A stretch of DNA of 7,584 bases from Alcaligenaceae bacterium. Lineage in GTDB: Bacteria > Pseudomonadota > Gammaproteobacteria > Burkholderiales > Burkholderiaceae. Each line of letters begins with the position of its first letter. Position 1 is the stretch's first letter. The DNA is taken from contig CANBUF010000077.1 in the NCBI GenBank assembly GCA_947372575.1, forward strand, positions 1 through 7,584, given 5' to 3'. Of this stretch, positions 1 to 4,328 are shown piece by piece. The position numbers and the translations under genes were made by a program. The notes below the pieces were generated by a model, which saw only the letters and a list, made by a program, of their open reading frames with translations, did not search any database and was not told the DNA's origin.

Positions 1-77
1 CCTGCAAAGCGCCGCATATTGCGCTGCTGTTGACCATGAGGCATCAGCTCAAATTTATACGCTTGAAGTCGTTTCAT
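1..77 (-). CDS. tnpB: IS200/IS605-family TnpB (OrfB) protein, 5' end only
   Basis: Read on the minus strand from the ATG at 77-75, this gives 25 codons before the window edge, starting MKRLQAYKFELMPHGQQQRN and continuing MRRFA. The pattern (basic start, AYKFEL, P-x-G-x-Q-Q, R-R-F-A) matches the N-terminal helix-turn-helix domain of IS605 OrfB/TnpB proteins, which normally continues into a C/N-R-F-V-Y-N segment and then a RuvC-like nuclease. TnpB proteins are RNA-guided DNA nucleases that work with an RNA made from the 3' end of the element; that part, the RuvC residues and the zinc finger lie left of the window, so intactness cannot be judged. No tnpA lies between this start and ppa, so the copy is either of the tnpB-only (IS1341-like) type or has tnpA on the far side. 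There is no Shine-Dalgarno sequence; a GTG 11 codons upstream (110-108) is an alternative start, also without one. Recognition is by recalled family pattern over a short stretch. Confidence 0.8.
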   Translation of the reverse strand, partial: MKRLQAYKFELMPHGQQQRNMRRFA

Positions 78-83
78 GCTGTG

Positions 84-89
84 ATTATA
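84..89 (-). promoter_or_regulatory. Perfect -10 box (TATAAT) directly before tnpB
   Basis: The minus strand carries TATAAT at 89-84, ending six bases before the tnpB ATG. The expected start of transcription would fall on or next to the A of ATG, giving a leaderless or near-leaderless mRNA; this fits the absence of a ribosome binding site. No convincing -35 box is visible at 16-18 bases (CTGTGC or TGTGCA), so the promoter may be weak or the match accidental. Confidence 0.45.
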
Positions 90-123
90 TACAGTGATTC
101 GTATGTGCACAGGATAGAAACGT

Positions 124-150
124 CTAGGACAGCCAGGCTGTCCGTGCTAG
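124..150. repeat. Compact hairpin upstream of tnpB; candidate element-end hairpin
   Basis: GGACAGC (127-133) and GCTGTCC (137-143) form a perfect 7-bp stem with a CAG loop. CTAG at 124-127 and again at 147-150 can lengthen the foot of the stem if GTG (144-146) bulges out. IS200/IS605 elements carry imperfect subterminal hairpins that are recognised as single strands by the TnpA transposase, and this one lies about 50 bases upstream of tnpB, a reasonable place for the left end. No U-run follows on either strand, so it is not a standard terminator. The exact element boundary and target tetra- or pentanucleotide cannot be fixed from one copy. Confidence 0.4.
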
Positions 151-154
151 TCAT

Positions 155-180
155 CCTCGTCCTGAACGGCGAGGTTTTTT
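155..180 (+). terminator. Rightward rho-independent terminator
   Basis: CCTCGTC (155-161) pairs with GGCGAGG (168-174) through seven pairs, one of them G-U, with the loop CTGAAC, and is followed directly by six T residues (175-180). This is a canonical intrinsic terminator for rightward transcription. On the opposite strand no U-run follows, so it is one-directional. It would stop transcripts coming from the left, including antisense reading across tnpB, before the ppa promoter. Outer bases CGTGC (143-147) and GCACG (181-185) could also pair, so a longer folded leader is possible. Confidence 0.75.
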
Positions 181-207
181 GCACGATTGGATAAAAAGTC
201 CTATATA
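179..207 (+). promoter_or_regulatory. Predicted sigma70 promoter of ppa
   Basis: TTGCAC at 179-184 and TATATA at 202-207 are separated by exactly 17 bases. The expected start site is near 214, giving a leader of about 48 bases to the ppa ATG at 262, with the ribosome binding site GGAGA at 253-257. The first two bases of the -35 box are the last two of the terminator T-run, so terminator and promoter are physically joined. The call rests on consensus match only. Confidence 0.6.
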
Positions 208-261
208 AATTTTTGTTAACATCTGCTTATTCTGTAATCAATTCAAGTATCTGGAGAAATA

Positions 262-795
262 ATGAGTCTCGACAAAGTCAGCCCGGGCGTAAATTTGCCC
301 GAAGATTTCAACGTCATCATTGAAATTTCGATGAACGCTGATCCGATCAAATACGAAGTCGACAAAGACTCTGGTGCATTGTTTGTAGATCGTTTTATGG
401 GCACTGCCATGCACTACCCATGCAACTATGGCTACATCCCTAAGACCATTGCAGGCGATGGCGATCCAGTAGATGTGTTGGTGATTACTCCTTTCCCTCT
501 GATTCCTGGCGTCGTTGTACGATGCCGCGCGCTGGGTGTACTGAAGATGTCCGACGAAGGTGGCGAAGACGCAAAGCTGCTGGCCGTCCCCGTCAACAAA
601 GTGCTCCCGCTCTATAGCAACGTGAAAGACACGAACGATCTCAGTCCGATGCAACTCAATGCTATTCAGCATTTTTTCGAACACTACAAAGATCTCGAGC
701 CTGGCAAATGGGTCAAAGTTCAGGGCTGGGGCGGCGTCGACGATGCGCACAAAGAAATTCTAGAAGGCATCGAAGGCTACAAGCGCGAAGCTTAA
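262..795 (+). CDS. ppa: Inorganic pyrophosphatase, family I (soluble)
   Basis: This cytoplasmic enzyme hydrolyses pyrophosphate to two phosphates and so drives biosynthetic reactions such as nucleic acid and aminoacyl-tRNA synthesis forward. The 177-residue product is the normal length for bacterial family I enzymes. The signature D-G-D-P-V-D is at 66-71. The active-site set known from E. coli is present with an offset of one: E21, K30, E32, R44, Y52, Y56, D66, D68, D71, D98, D103, K105, Y142 and K143, with Mg2+ bound mainly by the aspartates. The ATG is preceded by GGAGA at five bases. It has its own predicted promoter just after an intrinsic terminator, so it is probably expressed independently of upstream genes. 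The esterase gene follows 55 bases later on the same strand with no clear terminator between, so some read-through is likely. Confidence 0.97.
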   Translation: MSLDKVSPGVNLPEDFNVIIEISMNADPIKYEVDKDSGALFVDRFMGTAMHYPCNYGYIPKTIAGDGDPVDVLVITPFPLIPGVVVRCRALGVLKMSDEGGEDAKLLAVPVNKVLPLYSNVKDTNDLSPMQLNAIQHFFEHYKDLEPGKWVKVQGWGGVDDAHKEILEGIEGYKREA

Positions 796-850
796 GCTGA
801 ATAACCGGCATGTGTTGTACATTTTGTACTTCTACCCAGTAGGAGACAAA

Positions 851-1936
851 ATGTACAAACTCACTAAACACGCCAAACTATCTGGTCTTGCATTCGCGCT
901 TTCGGTACTCACTCTCAGTGCCGCACACGCCCAGACTGCTATCCCCGCTATCCAGCCTGTAGCACTCGATCAAAAAGCCCTCACCTCACCGCTTGTCCTT
1001 GAAAAGCAAGGTAGCTTTTTTATTGGAGGGCGAGACATCCAGTCCGACACCTTATCGACTCTTGCTGCCTATGCTCCTTCAGGCACCATCACGGTCGATC
1101 AGATGTATACCCATTTTCAAATCCCTCCCTCCTCAAAGGATATTGCACTCGTCCTGATTCATGGGTGCTGCCTGACAGGTAAAACCTGGGAGACGACGCC
1201 AGACGGTCGTATGGGCTGGGATGAGTACTTTGTACGACGCGGCTACCCAACCTTTGTGATTGATCAGTCAGGGCGAGGGCGTTCTGCTGTAAACGCAACA
1301 GCCATGAATGCGGCCAAAATGGGCAAAGAGTCCGTCGACAAACTTCCTGTCGTGTTCGCAGCCAGCCACGAATCGGCTTGGACTATTTTCCGTTTCGGTC
1401 CGGAGTTTCCAAAAACCTATGAGGGAATGCAGTTTCCGCTTGCAGCCCAGAATGGCCTTTGGCAACAAATGGTACCGGACTGGCTCAACGCCATGCCAAA
1501 CCCAAATCCGACAATTCCTGCACTGTCTGAGCTTTCCAAAAAACTTAAAAAGACAGTCCTTATGAGTCATTCGCAATCAGGGATCTATCCTTTTCAAACC
1601 GCAGCACTGAGCACGCAAGGGATTGCTGCACTGGTATCCATTGAGCCTGGTGCTTGCCCTGCCGCCGAAGGTGATCTGACGCCCTACACAAAGATGCCCA
1701 TCATGGTGTTGTTTGGCGATTATGTCGAACTCTCACCGCGCTGGGCGCCACGGTTAAAAGCATGCAAGGAGTTTGTTCAGAAGACGAACGCAGCCGGTGG
1801 TCATGCTGAATTACTGCTGTTGCCAGAAATCGGCATCAAAGGGAACTCACACATGCTGATGCAGGACATCAACAGTATCCAGATCGCAGATCTGATGGGT
1901 TCATGGATGGAGCAGCGTTTAGGTCTGACGCAGTAA
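851..1936 (+). CDS. Exported alpha/beta-hydrolase, esterase-713 type
   Basis: The 361-residue protein starts at the ATG at 851, chosen because AGGAG (841-845) precedes it and a signal peptide follows at once; the GTG at 812 only adds an unrelated stretch before the signal. Residues 1-27 (K/H-rich start, hydrophobic core, A-H-A before Q28) are a Sec signal peptide, so the enzyme should be periplasmic or secreted. It strongly resembles my memory of esterase 713 from Alcaligenes, an alpha/beta-hydrolase with a Glu as triad acid. Matching elements are the oxyanion loop H-G-C-C-L-T-G (105-110 region) with vicinal Cys106-Cys107, the block T-P-D-G-R-M-G-W-D-E-Y-F, nucleophile Ser241 in S-H-S-Q-S-G, acid Glu265 in I-E-P-G and His334 in G-N-S-H-M. 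The Ser-to-Glu spacing of 24 equals that recalled for 713. Natural substrate is unknown; carboxylic esters are likely. Confidence 0.88.
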   Translation: MYKLTKHAKLSGLAFALSVLTLSAAHAQTAIPAIQPVALDQKALTSPLVLEKQGSFFIGGRDIQSDTLSTLAAYAPSGTITVDQMYTHFQIPPSSKDIALVLIHGCCLTGKTWETTPDGRMGWDEYFVRRGYPTFVIDQSGRGRSAVNATAMNAAKMGKESVDKLPVVFAASHESAWTIFRFGPEFPKTYEGMQFPLAAQNGLWQQMVPDWLNAMPNPNPTIPALSELSKKLKKTVLMSHSQSGIYPFQTAALSTQGIAALVSIEPGACPAAEGDLTPYTKMPIMVLFGDYVELSPRWAPRLKACKEFVQKTNAAGGHAELLLLPEIGIKGNSHMLMQDINSIQIADLMGSWMEQRLGLTQ

Positions 1937-1959
1937 TCAAAACATCATTTCAAAGTACC

Positions 1960-1992
1960 CATCACACACTGCATTCACAGCAGAGTGTGATG
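1960..1992. terminator. Hairpin between convergent genes, candidate bidirectional terminator
   Basis: CATCACACACTGC (1960-1972) pairs with GCAGAGTGTGATG (1980-1992): 12 of 13 positions pair, with one A-A mismatch and the loop ATTCACA. It sits 23 bases after the esterase stop and about 50 bases beyond the end of the dehydrogenase gene, which points toward it. Neither side has a proper U-run (the minus-strand side has only scattered T residues), so termination might be weak or need other factors. Confidence 0.5.
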
Positions 1993-2000
1993 GACTAGGC

Positions 2001-2019
2001 ATACATGCGATGCGTGTAT
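2001..2019. repeat. Second short hairpin between the esterase and dehydrogenase genes
   Basis: ATACATGC (2001-2008) and GCGTGTAT (2012-2019) pair over eight positions, one a G-T wobble in DNA terms, around a GAT loop. It lies 25 bases downstream of the dehydrogenase stop on the minus strand and may assist 3'-end formation there. No U-run follows. Confidence 0.3.
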
Positions 2020-2043
2020 TGTGCGACACTCAAACACAACGGC

Positions 2044-3183
2044 TTACATGGACTCACGCAGCAAGCTTGCATAATCATCCGCCGTAGCAATTCTGGGATT
2101 GGTCAAATGACAGTGATCTTTAAGAGCGGCTTCGATCGCTTTCGGGAACATATCCTCTGTGACACCCATTGCCGCCAGGCCTGAAGGCAGACCCAGACGC
2201 TGATTGAGCGCCTTGACTGCGGGTGCGACCTCATTGGCTTGCGAAACTCCGATTGTTTGGGCCAGGCGTTCCAGCTTGTTCGCTTTCTGCATGGACTCAA
2301 CACTCTGGTTAAACGTAATCACGGCTGGCAAGAACATTGCGTTGAGCGTGCCATGGTGCAGGCGAGGATTTAAGCCTCCTAACGCATGACTCAAGCTATG
2401 GACAGCCCCAAGCCCTTTCTGAAAGGCCATTGCACCTTGCGTGGAGGCACTCATCATGTGAAACCGTGCTTCGCGGTCATGGGGCGTATTTGTCGCCCGC
2501 TCGATATGTGCCCAGCCGCGCCACAGACCATCCAGCGCAATACCTTCAGCGGGGAAGTTCAACGCGGGAGACATGAAAGTTTCGAAACAATGCGTAATCG
2601 CATCCATCCCGGTAGCGGCCGTCAGCATGGCTGGCAAATCGAGTGTGAGCTCTGGGTCGCAGATCGCGACTTTAGGCACGATAAATGGCGACAGGATACC
2701 GACCTTACGACCGTCATCCAGAATCAGCATGGCGCCACGTCCAACTTCACTACCGGTGCCAGCAGTGGTCGGAATCGCAATGACGGGAGCTGTGGCAGCA
2801 GTAATGCGTGCGACTCCGCCTTCGATCACCGCAAAATTCTTCAGCGCTCCAGGATGCGTCGCCATCACAGCAACCGCTTTGGCCAGATCCATTGCCGAAC
2901 CGCCGCCCACAGCAATCAATCCGTCAAACTTACCCTTCTGGTAGATCGCCAGAGCGTCGCGCACGGCGGCCTCATTCGGATTAGAAGGCGTTTGGTCATA
3001 CACCGCCACCGCATCACGATCTTTTAATTGCGCGAGCACCCGATCGATAATGCCTGTCGCTCGTACACCCGCATCAGTCACTATCATCGGACGCTTAATC
3101 CCGAATCGGTCGCATTCAGCCTGTAAACAGGCGATTGCGCCAAAATCAAACTGAATTTGTGTGATGTAGTTAATCAACGCCAT
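2044..3183 (-). CDS. Iron-containing (group III) alcohol dehydrogenase
   Basis: The 379-residue cytoplasmic protein has the usual length and layout of the group III, metal-dependent NAD(P) alcohol dehydrogenases. The N-terminal half is a dinucleotide-binding domain with G-G-G-S-A-M-D (93-99) and the T-T-A-G-T-G-S-E loop (139-146). The C-terminal helical half carries the metal ligands: D194 and H198 in D-A-I-T-H, H262 in H-S-L-S-H-A-L-G, and the H-H-G of 276-278. These enzymes interconvert alcohols or semialdehydes with carbonyls, commonly short-chain alcohols, lactaldehyde, 4-hydroxybutyrate or maleylacetate; the substrate here is not evident. The ATG at 3183-3181 has GGAG (minus strand, 3194-3191) seven bases upstream. 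It is transcribed alone, divergent from the small secreted-protein gene and convergent with the esterase gene. A tandem 10-base repeat lies in its leader. Confidence 0.9.
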   Translation of the reverse strand: MALINYITQIQFDFGAIACLQAECDRFGIKRPMIVTDAGVRATGIIDRVLAQLKDRDAVAVYDQTPSNPNEAAVRDALAIYQKGKFDGLIAVGGGSAMDLAKAVAVMATHPGALKNFAVIEGGVARITAATAPVIAIPTTAGTGSEVGRGAMLILDDGRKVGILSPFIVPKVAICDPELTLDLPAMLTAATGMDAITHCFETFMSPALNFPAEGIALDGLWRGWAHIERATNTPHDREARFHMMSASTQGAMAFQKGLGAVHSLSHALGGLNPRLHHGTLNAMFLPAVITFNQSVESMQKANKLERLAQTIGVSQANEVAPAVKALNQRLGLPSGLAAMGVTEDMFPKAIEAALKDHCHLTNPRIATADDYASLLRESM

Positions 3184-3197
3184 GGGGGGTCTCCGTT

Positions 3198-3220
3198 TTT
3201 GATTTAATTTGATTCAATCA
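3198..3220. repeat. Tandem 10-base repeat and short palindrome upstream of the dehydrogenase
   Basis: TTTGATTTAA (3198-3207) and TTTGATTCAA (3208-3217) are direct repeats differing at one base. The second copy overlaps the odd-length palindrome TGATTCAATCA (3210-3220). The array starts a few bases upstream of the dehydrogenase ribosome binding site. A spacing of one helical turn suits protein binding on one DNA face, so an operator is possible. A minus-strand TATGAT just beyond (3223-3218) could be a -10 box, but no -35 is convincing. Confidence 0.4.
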
Positions 3221-3336
3221 TAAAGGATTCTGCCTGATCAGCCTGAATCACTCACCGGACTCATGTTCCGGGGGTGCCACACGCCCTCTCGCTGCGTTGC
3301 GGGAGTAAACTTTGCGCAATCATTTGGAGAATCGCT

Positions 3337-3762
3337 GTGACCCATCCCTCGCGACTTATGCTGTCCGTGTTTGCTGTGAGCTGTGCCCTCTGCCTGTCTA
3401 GCCTGCAATGCGCCCAGGCTCAAGGGCTGAAAACCAACTCTGGCAGTTTTGGAAGTGGCTGGCAAGTGGGGGGTGCCGCCGGCTCAACGGGCAGCGATGC
3501 GCCAAGCTCCTACGGTTCAACCGACAGCACAAGCGGTTCAGGTTCCTATGGCACAGGCTCTGGTAACAATGGTGGCTACTCAGGTGCATCAGGCAGTTAC
3601 GGTGCTCCGGGCGCAAGTGACGGCAGTGCCAGCAGCCGCTACAACAGCGCTGGCTCGAGCAACAGCGCAGGAGCCACCCAGGGGTACGGTGCCGCCCCTG
3701 CGGGCTCACAAGGCACCTACGCTGCGCCCAGGAGCGCGGGCGGCGGTCTGCGCGCGCAGTAA
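3337..3762 (+). CDS. Small secreted Gly/Ser/Tyr-rich low-complexity protein
   Basis: I chose the GTG at 3337 because TTGGAGA (3324-3330) stands six bases upstream; an upstream in-frame ATG at 3274 lacks a binding site and spoils the signal peptide, and the ATG at 3358 is a weaker alternative. Residues 1-28 form a Sec signal peptide ending A-Q-A before Q29. By my count the mature 113 residues contain 30 Gly and 26 Ser, no Cys, few charges, and seven Tyr spaced 7-15 residues apart (59, 71, 81, 88, 102, 117, 128), often as S-Y-G or G-Y. No domain is recognised and the chain is probably disordered. A structural, matrix or surface-associated role is conceivable but unproven. The reading frame, exported start and clean binding site support a real gene. 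It ends seven bases before the convergent hypothetical gene. Confidence 0.75.
   Translation: MTHPSRLMLSVFAVSCALCLSSLQCAQAQGLKTNSGSFGSGWQVGGAAGSTGSDAPSSYGSTDSTSGSGSYGTGSGNNGGYSGASGSYGAPGASDGSASSRYNSAGSSNSAGATQGYGAAPAGSQGTYAAPRSAGGGLRAQ
3748..3759. repeat. 12-base CG-rich palindrome before the stop codon
   Basis: CTGCGCGCGCAG is a perfect palindrome lying immediately before the stop of the secreted-protein gene, in the tightly packed convergent 3' region. Its alternating CG core could fold or slow polymerase, but no U-run follows and no terminator can be called. Confidence 0.3.
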
Positions 3763-3769
3763 GCATTCA

Positions 3770-4096
3770 TCAGGGGTTGGTCGAACGTGGCCAATCACTT
3801 TCTGACCAGTTCATCAACTCCGCCAACCGATGGATCACCCATTGGGCTTCGGCAGCATTGACGCCAACGTCTGTGGTCGTCAGGCCCTGCAGCATACGTT
3901 CGAGTACATCTGCCTCGGTAATGCCAAGTTCCCATAGCTTGTTGGCCGCAGGCTCAGTCAGCATGCTGGCCAAGTCCTCACAAAAATCATACCGTGCATA
4001 GATATGCTCTTTAGTGGCTGATGGTCGTGTGCGTCCGGGCTCAACAAACAGTGCAATAAACGATGCCGGAATAACGATCTGATATTCGTCACTCAT
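3770..4096 (-). CDS. Conserved-looking hypothetical protein, 108 residues
   Basis: Function is unknown. The protein starts MSDEYQIVIP, then continues through a region with F-V-E-P-G-R-T-R-P, an A-R-Y-x-x-C-E-D-L segment near residue 40 and a helical C-terminal half ending W-S-E-S-D-W. It has no signal peptide or membrane segment, is acidic and should be cytoplasmic. The layout resembles short Burkholderiales proteins that are sometimes labelled ATPase with chaperone activity, although I see no nucleotide-binding motif; that label should not be trusted. Start choice: the frame is open back to an ATG at 4246 with AGGGA six bases before it, but the extra 50 residues are rich in rare codons (ATA, TTA, AGG), look unlike a domain and would run through the regulatory region. 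The ATG at 4096 fits the family but has no visible ribosome binding site. The gene is convergent with the secreted-protein gene. Confidence 0.7.
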   Translation of the reverse strand: MSDEYQIVIPASFIALFVEPGRTRPSATKEHIYARYDFCEDLASMLTEPAANKLWELGITEADVLERMLQGLTTTDVGVNAAEAQWVIHRLAELMNWSESDWPRSTNP

Positions 4097-4163
4097 TTTT
4101 GACGCAAACGCACATGATGATTTCCGGTTGTTCAATTCAGTTTTGCACGGCCTGAACGAGAGG

Positions 4164-4175
4164 GATAAATTTATC
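4164..4175. repeat. 12-base AT-rich palindrome GATAAATTTATC
   Basis: This perfect palindrome lies about 70 bases upstream of the hypothetical gene's ATG, next to the place where its transcription would begin if the weak promoter at 4181-4207 is used. It could be an operator, or chance in an AT-rich stretch. Confidence 0.3.
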
Positions 4176-4180
4176 ACTGC

Positions 4181-4207
4181 AGTATATGGGATGAAACGCT
4201 GCATCAA
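4181..4207 (-). promoter_or_regulatory. Weak candidate promoter for the hypothetical gene
   Basis: On the minus strand TTGATG (4207-4202) and TATACT (4186-4181) are 15 bases apart, two short of the optimum. Both boxes are good individually. If used, the leader would be about 80 bases to the ATG at 4096, which would support the shorter start of that gene. Confidence 0.3.
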
Positions 4208-4258
4208 GCCTGGGTGATAAGCAATTCCTTCTTGTATTGAAAACATCTTGAATCCCTG

Positions 4259-4287
4259 TTGTCACCAGTCATTCTTTCTCTGATAAT
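4259..4287 (+). promoter_or_regulatory. Predicted sigma70 promoter of the four-gene operon
   Basis: TTGTCA (4259-4264) and GATAAT (4282-4287) are exactly 17 bases apart; each differs from consensus at one position. Transcription would start near 4294, leaving a leader of about 35 bases to the oxidoreductase ATG at 4329. Placement at the head of a tight co-directional gene set and overlap with a perfect dyad support it. Confidence 0.65.
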
Positions 4288-4296
4288 CGACTGGTG
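4263..4296. promoter_or_regulatory. Perfect inverted repeat bracketing the operon promoter, candidate operator
   Basis: CACCAGTC (4263-4270) and GACTGGTG (4289-4296) are perfect inverted 8-base arms with an 18-base gap, centres 26 bases apart. The left arm overlaps the end of the -35 box and the right arm covers the predicted start site, so the -10 box lies between them. A bound dimer or pair of dimers would block or reshape the promoter. Because the start site falls in the right arm, the repeat would not form a hairpin in the operon mRNA. No regulator gene is in the window. Confidence 0.5.
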
Positions 4297-4328
4297 CCAT
4301 TTAAGCCAACATTACACGGATAATCATC

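Noticed and set aside
34..54. Minus-strand GCTGATGCCTC resembling the 3' part of the fluoride (crcB) riboswitch
   Set aside because: The required 5' GGNGATGG and pseudoknot partners are absent and the bases lie inside the tnpB coding sequence.
238..750. 170-codon open frame on the minus strand opposite ppa
   Set aside because: It mirrors the ppa coding sequence, has no ribosome binding site and no recognisable protein pattern; ppa itself is certain.
789..798. Palindrome AGCTTAAGCT at the ppa stop codon
   Set aside because: A 10-base palindrome without loop or U-run, within coding constraint; probably chance.
812..850. Longer esterase start at the GTG at 812
   Set aside because: No binding site, and it would place 13 extra residues before an obvious signal peptide; the ATG at 851 has AGGAG at the right distance.
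2386..3027. 213-codon open frame on the plus strand opposite the dehydrogenase
   Set aside because: It is an antisense shadow of a well-supported gene, with Arg/His-rich composition typical of such shadows.
3398..3766. Arg/Cys/His-rich minus-strand frame opposite the secreted protein
   Set aside because: The plus-strand frame has a binding site, signal peptide and coherent composition; the antisense frame has none of these.
4097..4246. N-terminal extension of the 108-residue hypothetical protein from the ATG at 4246
   Set aside because: Despite an AGGGA upstream, the extra 50 codons use rare codons, show no domain-like pattern and overlap the divergent control region. Kept as an alternative only.
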